Assembly: GCA_964423195.1 (NCBI GenBank)
Contig: CAYRDY010000108.1
Coordinates: 1-6,110, forward strand
Direction of reading: 5' to 3'
DNA length: 6,110 nt
From: CAKRHR01 sp964423195
Lineage (GTDB): Bacteria; Bacillota; Clostridia; Lachnospirales; Lachnospiraceae
In this document: one piece after another, positions 1 to 5,998 of the stretch
How the letters are laid out: each line of letters opens with the position of its first letter
Numbering within the stretch: the stretch's first letter is position 1
Translations under genes and position numbers: made by a program
The notes under the pieces: generated by a model
The model's input: only the letters and a program-made list of their open reading frames with translations
The model's database searches: none
Told to the model about the DNA's origin: nothing

Positions 1-2
1 GC

Positions 3-38
3 GAGCTGCACCGGCTGCGCTGGCGGCGGGAGGAGTAG
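3..38 (+). CDS. Possible C-terminal tail of an upstream gene (partial)
   Basis: One reading frame is open from the window edge and stops with TAG at 36-38, giving the last residues ELHRLRWRREE. An Arg/Glu-rich charged end is common for bacterial proteins, and the stop lies 77 bases before the regulator start, a normal gap. Eleven codons prove nothing: another frame (from base 2) is also open here and runs into the regulator. No function can be assigned. Confidence 0.25.
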   Translation, partial: ELHRLRWRREE

Positions 39-104
39 AGGGGAAGCGTGTCGGCCAAATCGAAATGGCCGCAATGGGGATGATAAAGTTTGGAGAGGAA
101 AAAT

Positions 105-108
105 GGAG
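105..108 (+). promoter_or_regulatory. Ribosome binding site that supports the start at 116
   Basis: GGAG at 105-108 lies 7 bases before ATG 116. In-frame ATGs further upstream at 65, 74 and 80 lack an equally well placed purine-rich site. A second Shine-Dalgarno-like run, GGAGAGG at 92-98, serves an out-of-frame ATG at 103 or may simply strengthen the same initiation region. Confidence 0.55.
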
Positions 109-115
109 CGGGGAA

Positions 116-805
116 ATGAGACTGTATGATGATGAGAAACAACTCTCATATTTTCTTGAAAAAAATCACATGGCTGAAATGTTCGACGATATTAGCAAAT
201 ATGAGCCATACTTTCACATGCTGAAAATGAGCAAGGGCGACTGCCTCTATTCCGGCGATCCGATGAATTATATTTATTTTATGGTTGACGGGAAGTTGAA
301 AATATGCGCGAATCTGAGCAACGGAAAGCGACTGCTGCTCTATTTCTACAGCAAGCTCGAAGTCTTGGGTGATCTGGAATTTTTGCACATCAAAAATGAT
401 TCCGTGACGATCGAGGCTGTTCGCCCGACCCTTTGCATCGCTTTGGATTTGCGCCGGATTTGGACGGCCCTGATGAATGACAAGTCATTTCTCAGGGCAC
501 TGGCATGTGAGATTGGGGTAAAATTATCAAAATCTTCTCTGAACAGCGCAATCACGACGCTTTATCCGCTGGAGACGCGTCTGGCCAGTTATATCAGCGC
601 GGTGGCCGTGGAATATTCGTTAAACAGGCGTGTTTTTAATGAGAGCCTGACGGAGACGGCGGAGCTCTTGGGGGCCAGTTATCGGCATTTGCTGCGGGGA
701 ATAAAAAAATTGTGCGAAGAGGGGATTATCGCGAAGACAGGCAATCACTATGAGATCTTAGATGAGGCCAAACTTGCGGGTATTTCAGGAGACTTATATG
801 TTTGA
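116..805 (+). CDS. YeiL-like Crp/Fnr-family transcription regulator
   Basis: A cytoplasmic DNA-binding regulator of 229 residues from the start preferred here (ATG 116); a longer form from ATG 65 would have 246. Residues about 28-113 form a cNMP-binding-type beta-roll sensor domain, followed by a long dimer helix and a C-terminal winged helix-turn-helix at about 179-199. The segment LGASYRHLL closely matches my recollection of E. coli YeiL (LGVSYRHLL), and the stretch YFMVDGKLKI...NLSNGKR also aligns with it, so YeiL-type is the best call. Residues that bind cAMP in CRP are not kept: the GELGL...RSA motif reads GDLEF (85-89) with Ser and Val in place of the Arg-Ser pair. cAMP is therefore unlikely to be the signal. 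Five cysteines are scattered through the chain (after GD, KI, TL, LA and KL); E. coli YeiL has been proposed to use cysteines in redox sensing, but I see no clear cluster motif. It precedes the transporter operon, is closed by its own terminator, and is the likely activator of the promoter at about 980-1022. Confidence 0.85.
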   Translation: MRLYDDEKQLSYFLEKNHMAEMFDDISKYEPYFHMLKMSKGDCLYSGDPMNYIYFMVDGKLKICANLSNGKRLLLYFYSKLEVLGDLEFLHIKNDSVTIEAVRPTLCIALDLRRIWTALMNDKSFLRALACEIGVKLSKSSLNSAITTLYPLETRLASYISAVAVEYSLNRRVFNESLTETAELLGASYRHLLRGIKKLCEEGIIAKTGNHYEILDEAKLAGISGDLYV

Positions 806-808
806 GGG

Positions 809-835
809 GGCTGCGTGAGCAGCCTTCTTTTTTTT
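809..835 (+). terminator. Intrinsic terminator after the regulator gene
   Basis: A perfect 6-bp stem GGCTGC/GCAGCC (809-814 with 819-824) with a GTGA tetraloop is followed at once by TTCTTTTTTTT (825-835). The stem begins 3 bases after the stop codon at 803-805. It should separate regulator transcription from the transporter operon. Confidence 0.93.
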
Positions 836-932
836 GCGAAGCGCGTCGTCTCATGCCTAAAAATCGATGAGGCATATCTGCGAATATTCAAATAGATCCG
901 CGAGTATACGGGATGTCATATTCACACTTGCC

Positions 933-979
933 AAAAAATCAGAGAAGAAAAAAATTTTTTTATATAAAATTGAAAAAAT
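933..979 (+). promoter_or_regulatory. A/T-tract segment, possible curved DNA or UP-like element
   Basis: The stretch carries A6 at 933-938, a perfect A7T7 at 948-961, A4 at 966-969 and A6 at 973-978, directly upstream of the operator. Repeated A tracts at roughly helical spacing bend DNA and can contact the RNA polymerase alpha subunit. That role is inferred from composition and position only. Confidence 0.4.
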
Positions 980-993
980 ATGACAAATGTCAT
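980..993. promoter_or_regulatory. Candidate Crp/Fnr-family operator, ATGAC-N4-GTCAT
   Basis: ATGACAAATGTCAT is a perfect 14-base inverted repeat around AA. Read as two 5-base half sites with 4 bases between, it has the same geometry as FNR sites (TTGAT-N4-ATCAA) and differs mainly at the outer and last half-site bases. Its centre (986/987) is about 42 bp upstream of the predicted start of transcription (about 1028-1029), the class II activator position. The YeiL-like regulator encoded just upstream is the likely binder; this is an inference. Confidence 0.65.
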
Positions 994-1013
994 TATATGC
1001 CGTGCCATAGTGA

Positions 1014-1022
1014 TGATATAAT
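1014..1022 (+). promoter_or_regulatory. Extended -10 promoter element of the transporter operon
   Basis: TGATATAAT combines a consensus -10 (TATAAT, 1017-1022) with the extended TGn motif. With a 17-bp spacer the -35 position (994-999) reads TATATG, a poor match to TTGACA, and neighbouring spacings are no better. A strong -10 with a missing -35, plus an operator near -42, is the usual build of an activator-dependent promoter. Transcription should start near 1028-1029. Confidence 0.75.
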
Positions 1023-1028
1023 TTGTCC

Positions 1029-1199
1029 AACATCAGGAAATGCACGTGATGTAGTGACCGTTCAGACTCGTCTGGACGGTGACGGAGCTTATGCGGTGAT
1101 TTCTTTGTGCCGCTTTTAGAGGCGCGGAATCAGGAGCAGTGACTTTCCCGCGCCATTACGAAGGCACAGGGATCAAAAACAGGATTGGAGGAGAATAGT
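1029..1199 (+). ncRNA. Structured 5' leader of the transporter mRNA (candidate cis-regulatory RNA)
   Basis: From the predicted start to the first codon the transcript has about 170 untranslated nucleotides. A hairpin at 1057-1080 pairs ACCGTTCAGAC with GTCTGGACGGT over 11 positions (one G-U pair; the innermost pair probably opens to give a tetraloop). A short stem GCGG/CCGC (1093-1096 with 1110-1113) is followed by TTTT. A third hairpin pairs GGCGCGG (1121-1127) with CCGCGCC (1148-1154) and can extend by two A-U pairs past a bulged C. I do not recognise a known riboswitch class. It may be a regulatory leader or simply a stable untranslated region. Confidence 0.4.
1187..1193 (+). promoter_or_regulatory. 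Ribosome binding site that sets the binding-protein start at 1200
   Basis: GGAGGAG ends 6 bases before ATG 1200, an ideal spacing. The in-frame TTG at 1185 overlaps this site and is therefore not the start; choosing it would put extra residues (MEENS) before a normal signal peptide. Confidence 0.9.
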
Positions 1200-2372
1200 A
1201 TGAGAAAAAGATTAGCAAAATTTGCGGGAATTTTTCTGACAGTTGCATTGACAGCGGGATTGATCGCAGGCTGCGGCGGCGGCAATGACAGCAACAGCGG
1301 CGGCGGTGAAACGGGTAATGCCGAGACCCAGGCTGCGGGCGGAAACGAAAATACTTCTGGCGGAGATGCGGGCGGTTTTAAATTTGCCGGTGATATCGTC
1401 GGTCAGGGCGGTGAGGCTCTGGATATCATCGTCGCCGAGGAGGAATTCGTATTTGGCGCTCTGGGAAGCTCATTCCAGATCTACAATGACAATTTCACGG
1501 CCGACACACAGGGAACCAACATTCAGACGATGGCATCCGCAGGTTATGATGGGATGATGATTTTTGGATGGAACGCGACACTGTATTCAACAATCTCCGA
1601 CGCGGCGAAAAGCGCGGAAGTACCTTTTGTGATGTTTGATCAGATTCCGACAGAGGAGAGCATGATCAGCCAGCTTGAAGAGAACGAGTATTACGTGGGA
1701 AGCGTTGGTGTGGACAACTTCAAAGCGGGTGAGAATATTGCCAACAAAATGTTGGCGGACGGTATTACGACGTCCCTGATTCTCGGCGGAGCCGTAGGTG
1801 ACGTGGTACATGATTCCCGCGCGGCGGGCTTTACGGAGACATTTGAGGCCGGCGGCGGCACAGTTCTCGGCTCAGCTAGATGTGCTGATCCGTCGGAGGG
1901 AACCGCAAAAGAGGATGATCTGATTTCCGGCAACCCTGACGCGCAGGCGACATATTGCCTGACTGGCGATTTTGCGATCGCGGCGCTTGCCGCGCTTGAA
2001 AATCACAGCGGCACAGAGATGTCAATCTATTGTTCGGACACGACATCTGAAGTTATCCCTCATATCCTGGACGGTTCCGTTGTATCAGGCGACGGCGGTT
2101 CAAAGATTGCCACGACACTGGCGGCCACACTGCTCCAGAACTATGCTGAGGGCAATATCATCAAGGATGAGAACGGCAAAGCGCCGAATTTCAATACCAT
2201 TGTGCCTTTTGAGATCAATGGGGAAAACGCGGAGCTTTACAAAGAGATGTTCCTGACCGGACATCCGCTGACGGAGGAAAGCGTTCAGGCTTTGGTCGGC
2301 CCGGATGTGACCTATCAGAATTATGTAGATTTTATCACTGATTTCAGCTGGGAGAAAATCGCAAATCAGTAA
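1200..2372 (+). CDS. Lipoprotein substrate-binding protein of a CUT2-type ABC importer
   Basis: A 390-residue extracellular, membrane-anchored binding protein that captures the substrate and hands it to the permeases. The signal peptide has a basic start (MRKRLAK), a hydrophobic core and the lipobox I-A-G-C, with lipidated Cys25. Residues 26-59 are a flexible Gly/Asn/Ser/Glu-rich linker. The rest is a type 1 periplasmic-binding fold of the RbsB/Peripla_BP_4 kind: GYDGMMIFGW (115-124), VPFVMFDQ (141-148), VGSVGVDNFKAGENIA (166-181), then HDSRAAGF (204-211) and the NPDAQATYCLTGDFAIAALAAL segment (245-266) that corresponds to the family's 'aifa.nD..A.Ga..Al' region. The usual Asn-Asp pair there reads Gly-Asp, and the first strand (DIIVAEEEFVFGALGSSFQIYND) is unlike standard ribose binders, so the ligand may not be ribose or galactose. 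It is first in the operon, 205 bases before permease A. Fold and role are clear; the substrate is unknown. Confidence 0.9.
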   Translation: MRKRLAKFAGIFLTVALTAGLIAGCGGGNDSNSGGGETGNAETQAAGGNENTSGGDAGGFKFAGDIVGQGGEALDIIVAEEEFVFGALGSSFQIYNDNFTADTQGTNIQTMASAGYDGMMIFGWNATLYSTISDAAKSAEVPFVMFDQIPTEESMISQLEENEYYVGSVGVDNFKAGENIANKMLADGITTSLILGGAVGDVVHDSRAAGFTETFEAGGGTVLGSARCADPSEGTAKEDDLISGNPDAQATYCLTGDFAIAALAALENHSGTEMSIYCSDTTSEVIPHILDGSVVSGDGGSKIATTLAATLLQNYAEGNIIKDENGKAPNFNTIVPFEINGENAELYKEMFLTGHPLTEESVQALVGPDVTYQNYVDFITDFSWEKIANQ

Positions 2373-2406
2373 TGGCATCTGGGATTAAAAATTGTTGAGC
2401 AAATAA

Positions 2407-2447
2407 ATGCCGGGCCATACATGGCAAAGCCATGTGTCGTCCGGCAT
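2407..2447 (+). promoter_or_regulatory. Large nested hairpin after the binding-protein gene
   Basis: ATGCCGG (2407-2413) pairs with CCGGCAT (2441-2447), and inside it ACATGGC (2419-2425) pairs with GCCATGT (2429-2435) around an AAA loop. A symmetrical 5x5 internal loop lies between the two 7-bp stems. The stem begins 34 bases after the stop. Only AGCTTTTC follows, so it is at best a weak terminator. In ABC importer operons such stems often protect the upstream binding-protein mRNA or lower read-through into the permease genes; that role is inferred. Confidence 0.65.
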
Positions 2448-2535
2448 AGCTTTTCAGAAGAGGGACAGTGTCGTCCGGTAGATTTTTCAAAAGAGAGACA
2501 GTGTCGTCCGGTATGGCTCTTCAGAACAGGGACAT
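2435..2535 (+). repeat. Three tandem 33-34 bp repeats before the permease gene
   Basis: Units are 2435-2468, 2469-2501 and 2502-2535. Each begins TGTCGTCCGG and ends in a purine-rich GGGACAG, AGAGACAG or GGGACAT. The core GACAGTGTCGTCCGGTA is identical at 2464-2480 and 2497-2513, 33 bases apart. Each junction carries the inverted repeat GACA-G-TGTC. Unit 1 shares its first bases with the right arm of the hairpin at 2407-2447. The following stretch (2536-2570), which ends in the ribosome binding site of permease A, may be a degenerate fourth copy, but the match is weak. No open reading frame explains the repeats. Confidence 0.85.
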
Positions 2536-2577
2536 GTTTGTCTGGCGGGAGTTTGGCAAAGAAAGAGGAGTGAAAAA

Positions 2578-3534
2578 GTGAGCAGTAAGAAAAAGAACCT
2601 TTTGCAGGCAGGGATCATTTTGGCCGTTGTGGTCATCATCTGTGTGGCATTCAACGCTGCGTATGACGGCCGATTTCTGTCTGCGGATAATATAACGATT
2701 TTAATATCACATGCGATTATCCCTACCTTTGTGGCCTGGGGCATGTGCTTTGTTTTTGCCTGTGATTACACAGATATGTCTATCGGTGCCGTCATCGTTT
2801 TGGCGGCGAATGTCTCCGGCATTCTTGGATCAACAAAACTGGGGTTTGCGGGAATCATGATCGGCGGAATCCTCACGGGGATGATCTTGATGACTGTCAA
2901 TTTTTTGATTTTCGTCTATACAAAAATTCCGTCATGGATTGCCGGTATTGGCATGGCGATGGTTTATGAGGCGATTGCGATTTTCTATTCGAACTATCAG
3001 CTGTCCCACGGCTCTACGATCGCGCAGCTTGAGAGCGAGATGAGGCTGCTCGGAAAACCACCTTATATCTATATTATTTTTGTGATCGGTCTGATTTTGG
3101 CTTATCTGATCTATAACCGCACGGAAATCGGTCTGAATATCCGCGCCCTCGGAAACGGCGTCAAACTCTCGGAGTCCATGGGTATCAATACGGTAAAAAC
3201 GATCATCATGGTCGGCGTCATCTGTGGATTTTTTGTCGGATGCTCCGCTTTTTTAAACGAGAGTTACAATGCCAGAGTTAACGCCAAGACTGGTCTGACC
3301 AGCTTATCTATGATCTTTCAGCCGATGGCCGCCTACATGCTGGCTCAGGTTCTGAGCAACAAGATCAATCTGATCATCGGCATTCCGATCTGTTCTCTGT
3401 TTGTGTACGGCATTTTTAATATGCTGACATTTATGGGACTGCCTTCCGGAACATGGCAGGAGGCTGTGCTCGGCATGATCGTTATCCTGTTTGGTATTCT
3501 GGCGCAGAGAAAAGAGACGAAGGTGGTGAAATGA
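2578..3534 (+). CDS. CUT2-type ABC importer permease A (BPD_transp_2 family)
   Basis: A 318-residue inner-membrane channel subunit with roughly 8-10 hydrophobic segments; family members are usually about 310-350 residues. The GTG start at 2578 is preceded by GAGGAG (2565-2570) at 7 bases. The family motif D-[LM]-S-[VI]-G is present as DMSIG (66-70), and LGNGVKLSESMGINTVKTII (191-210) matches the cytoplasmic coupling loop that contacts the ATPase. The later family block, usually of the form 'IaAvviGGtsl.GG.Gs', reads SLSMIFQPMAAYMLAQVLSNK (242-262) without the Gly-Gly pairs. This makes it the divergent member of the pair, with permease B the standard one. Its stop overlaps the ATPase start by ATGA (3531-3534), so the two are translationally coupled and probably made in matched amounts. 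Confidence 0.9.
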   Translation: MSSKKKNLLQAGIILAVVVIICVAFNAAYDGRFLSADNITILISHAIIPTFVAWGMCFVFACDYTDMSIGAVIVLAANVSGILGSTKLGFAGIMIGGILTGMILMTVNFLIFVYTKIPSWIAGIGMAMVYEAIAIFYSNYQLSHGSTIAQLESEMRLLGKPPYIYIIFVIGLILAYLIYNRTEIGLNIRALGNGVKLSESMGINTVKTIIMVGVICGFFVGCSAFLNESYNARVNAKTGLTSLSMIFQPMAAYMLAQVLSNKINLIIGIPICSLFVYGIFNMLTFMGLPSGTWQEAVLGMIVILFGILAQRKETKVVK

Positions 3535-5033
3535 TGGATAATATTTTGGAAGTCAGGGGCTTATGTAAATATTTTGGCACGACAATCGCCAATGACCACA
3601 TCGATTTTGATTTGAAACGGGGTGAAGTGCGCGGCCTAGCCGGCGAGAATGGATCAGGCAAGTCGACACTGCTGCAGCAGATCGCAGGCATTTATCTGAA
3701 AGATGAGGGCACAATGACGCTAAATGGCAAAGCCTATGATCCGAAAAATCCGATTGATGCCATCAAAAACAAAATCGGCATTGTGGTGCAGGAGTTGGGC
3801 GTCCTCTCCACGCTTCCGGCAGGCATTAATGTATTTTCCGGAAGGCTCGGACAATTTAAGAAATTTGGGATCATTGACATGAAAGAGGTGTACCGCCGGG
3901 CGGAAGCGCTGTTTGACAAGTATGGCCTGATGAAAGTCCCTCTGAACAAAGCCTGCAGCCAGATGTCGATTGAGTCAAGAAAGATGGTTGAGTTGGCACG
4001 GGCGCTCTCGGATGATCTGGATATCCTTATTTTGGATGAGGTGACACAGTCGCTATCACAGAACAACCGTGATATGCTTTATCGGCTGATCGAGCAGCTG
4101 AAAGCTGCGGGCAAGACGATCGTGATCATTACCCATGACCTGGAGGAAATGGTCGAGATTTGTGACTCCATCACGGTTCTGCGCGACGGCAGGGTGATAG
4201 AGACGCGCAGCTGCGATCATCTCGATACGGGCGAGATCAAGCGCCTGATGGTAGGACGCGAGATCAGTGATGATTATTACCGGACGGACACGGAGGCAAA
4301 ATTTGAGGACAAAGTGGTGCTTAAGGTTTCCAATGTGTCTGTGCCCAATGAGATCGAGGATGTCTCTTTTGAACTACACAGAGGGGAGATTTTGGGTTTC
4401 TGTGGTCTGAGCGATTCCGGCATCCATACGGTCGGAAAGGCTGTCTTCGGTATTTCAAGCCATCGCAGTGGCAGCGTGAGATTGGAGAGTAAGAATATAG
4501 ACATCAACAATATTCAGGCAGCCACCTCCAACGGAATGGCCTATGTGCCGAAAGACCGCGACGCGGAGGCCCTGATGATGCGCGACAGTGTCATGAGCAA
4601 CTTTGCGCTGCCGTCTATCGATGAACTGCAGGGCAAGGGTATTTTTCTGAGCCCGAAAAAAACCGGCGAGTTGGCACAGAGAGGTATTGACGCATACAAT
4701 ATCAAGTGCAACGGCATGAAACAGAAGATGGAGAGCCTTTCCGGAGGCAATAAGCAGAAAGTGAATCTTGGCCGCTGGCTGCTCAAAGATCTGGACGTGA
4801 TTGTGCTCGACTGCCCGACCCGCGGTGTGGATGTCAGCGTCAAGGCATATATTTATCATGTCATGAGCGAAGCGAGAGAAAAGGGGCTTTCGATCATCCT
4901 GATCTCGGATGAACTGCCGGAAATCCTGGGGATGTCCGATCGCCTGATCATAATGAAGAACGGGAAGATTCAGGGCGAGTTTATGCGCGGCAACAACTTT
5001 ACGCAGGAAGCATTGATCGAGGTGATGGTATGA
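3531..5033 (+). CDS. CUT2-type ABC importer ATPase with two nucleotide-binding domains (RbsA/MglA-like)
   Basis: A 500-residue cytoplasmic protein that powers import; RbsA and MglA are about the same length. Start choice: ATG 3531 (or 3534) follows AAGGTGG (3520-3526) and overlaps the permease A stop; a longer open frame upstream only overlaps that gene. Domain 1 has Walker A GENGSGKST (38-46), Q-loop Gln87, Walker B ILILDE (165-170) and switch His202, but its signature reads MSIESRK (145-151) instead of the family's LSxGxQQ, and DEPT reads DEVT. Domain 2 has an intact signature LSGGN (403-407) and the family TRGVDV (430-435). Its Walker A is highly degenerate (GFCGLSDSG, 289-297, no Lys), its Walker B reads VIVLDCPT with Cys428 in place of the catalytic Glu, and it has no switch His (SDELPE, 459-464). 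So one composite site is consensus and the other is degenerate. It overlaps permease B by ATGA (5030-5033). Confidence 0.93.
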   Translation: MMDNILEVRGLCKYFGTTIANDHIDFDLKRGEVRGLAGENGSGKSTLLQQIAGIYLKDEGTMTLNGKAYDPKNPIDAIKNKIGIVVQELGVLSTLPAGINVFSGRLGQFKKFGIIDMKEVYRRAEALFDKYGLMKVPLNKACSQMSIESRKMVELARALSDDLDILILDEVTQSLSQNNRDMLYRLIEQLKAAGKTIVIITHDLEEMVEICDSITVLRDGRVIETRSCDHLDTGEIKRLMVGREISDDYYRTDTEAKFEDKVVLKVSNVSVPNEIEDVSFELHRGEILGFCGLSDSGIHTVGKAVFGISSHRSGSVRLESKNIDINNIQAATSNGMAYVPKDRDAEALMMRDSVMSNFALPSIDELQGKGIFLSPKKTGELAQRGIDAYNIKCNGMKQKMESLSGGNKQKVNLGRWLLKDLDVIVLDCPTRGVDVSVKAYIYHVMSEAREKGLSIILISDELPEILGMSDRLIIMKNGKIQGEFMRGNNFTQEALIEVMV

Positions 5034-5998
5034 TGCAAAGGAAGATTGATGTCAATAAAATGGTGCCGGTATTATCCCTGGTGATACTGCTCGCGGCCTT
5101 CACTATTTTTACAAAGGGGAATATGCTCTCCTTTTACAATATTCGAATGCTGATCGATCAGACAGTTATCCTGATCATCGCCTGCAGCGGGACGATCTTT
5201 GTCGCCGCTCTGGGCAGTGTGGATCTGTCAGTGGGTGTGGTCTGCGCTTTTACGGCCGTTGTTGGAGACTTGACATATAGGGCAACTGGGAGTACATTGC
5301 TGATGGTGGTTGTGGCGGTCGTCATCGGCATGGCTATCGGCCTGATGAACGGATTTTTTATCGGCAAATGCAAGCTGCCGTCATTTATGGCGACGCTGGC
5401 ACTGCTGATCGGCCTGCGGGGCATTGTCAATTATATTCAGAACATCGTGGGGATCAATTACGCGAGCGAGACGCTCATGCTTCTTCAGAAAGAATATGTC
5501 AAGATTCCTCTGCTTGTTCTGATCGTGGCGGTGTCCTGGTACATATTTGAGTACACGAAATTCGGGAAAAAGTGTCAGGCCATCGGCGAAAATGAGATTG
5601 TCGCCACTTATGTCGGCGTGCGCGTGGTCCGCACCAAGATGCTTGCCTATATGATTTCGGGAATGACGGCGGCGCTTGCGGGCATCTTCACGATCGCGCG
5701 CCTGGGCGGCACCAGCACGACGATGGGAACGAACTTTGAGATGAAAGTGCTGATCGCGATTTATGTCGGTGGCATCCTGGTCAGGGGCGGTGCAACCGCG
5801 CGTTCCTACAAAACGATCATCGGCGCATTTGTGGTCATTATTATCGAAAACGGCCTGAAGATCATGGGTTACGCTGCCAGTGAGATCAACGAGGCCGCAC
5901 AGGGTATTCTGCTGATGGTCATTCTATTTATCACAATTCACTTTGAAAATCATCCGGTAGGTTCCGGAAATAAAAAGAAAAAAACTGCGAAGGCATAG
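5030..5998 (+). CDS. CUT2-type ABC importer permease B (BPD_transp_2 family)
   Basis: A 322-residue inner-membrane permease that would form a heterodimer channel with permease A. It starts at ATG 5030 (or 5033) inside the ATPase stop, with GAGGTG at 5019-5024 as ribosome binding site. It keeps the family landmarks better than permease A: SVDLSVG (63-69), CKLPSFMATLALLIGLRGI (114-132), GENEIVATYVGVRVVRTKMLAYMISG (186-211), AALAGIF (214-220), TMGTNFEMKVLIAIYVGGILVRGG (231-254) and the closing hydrophobic helix around 291-304. The C-terminus is a short basic tail (KKKKTAKA), consistent with a cytoplasmic end. It is the last transporter gene; the next start lies 73 bases on with no terminator between. 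Confidence 0.93.
   Translation: MMQRKIDVNKMVPVLSLVILLAAFTIFTKGNMLSFYNIRMLIDQTVILIIACSGTIFVAALGSVDLSVGVVCAFTAVVGDLTYRATGSTLLMVVVAVVIGMAIGLMNGFFIGKCKLPSFMATLALLIGLRGIVNYIQNIVGINYASETLMLLQKEYVKIPLLVLIVAVSWYIFEYTKFGKKCQAIGENEIVATYVGVRVVRTKMLAYMISGMTAALAGIFTIARLGGTSTTMGTNFEMKVLIAIYVGGILVRGGATARSYKTIIGAFVVIIIENGLKIMGYAASEINEAAQGILLMVILFITIHFENHPVGSGNKKKKTAKA

Larger units (their letters stand above)
836..1199 (+). other. Intergenic regulatory region between the regulator terminator and the transporter operon
   Basis: No convincing gene lies here. Short open frames on both strands lack ribosome binding sites and cover the promoter. From left to right it holds: a weak 6-bp inverted repeat ATGCCT/AGGCAT (853-858 with 870-875, 11-base loop, no T tract); an isolated ATGTCAT (913-919) that repeats one arm of the operator; an A/T-tract segment (933-979); the inverted-repeat operator (980-993); an extended -10 element (1014-1022); and a structured transcript leader (about 1029-1199). 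Confidence 0.8.

Noticed and set aside
853..875. Inverted repeat ATGCCT/AGGCAT
   Set aside because: Only 6 bp with an 11-base loop and no T tract; too weak to call an operator or terminator.
913..919. ATGTCAT, identical to one arm of the operator and 74 bp (about seven helical turns) upstream of it
   Set aside because: No matching second half site lies beside it, and a 7-base match in an A/T-rich stretch can occur by chance.
857..1045. Open frame of 62 codons on the - strand in the intergenic region
   Set aside because: No ribosome binding site, A/T-driven composition, and it overlaps the promoter.
913..1119. Open frame of 68 codons on the + strand in the intergenic region
   Set aside because: It has no ribosome binding site, covers the operator and -10 element, and its product has no coherent protein character.
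2435..2535. Short spaced repeats considered as a CRISPR array
   Set aside because: The units abut directly with no variable spacers between conserved repeats, and there are no cas genes; these are simple tandem repeats.
4455..4859. Open frame of 134 codons on the - strand inside the ATPase gene
   Set aside because: It lies wholly opposite well-supported ATPase motifs, including the second signature and Walker B; it is a shadow of that gene.
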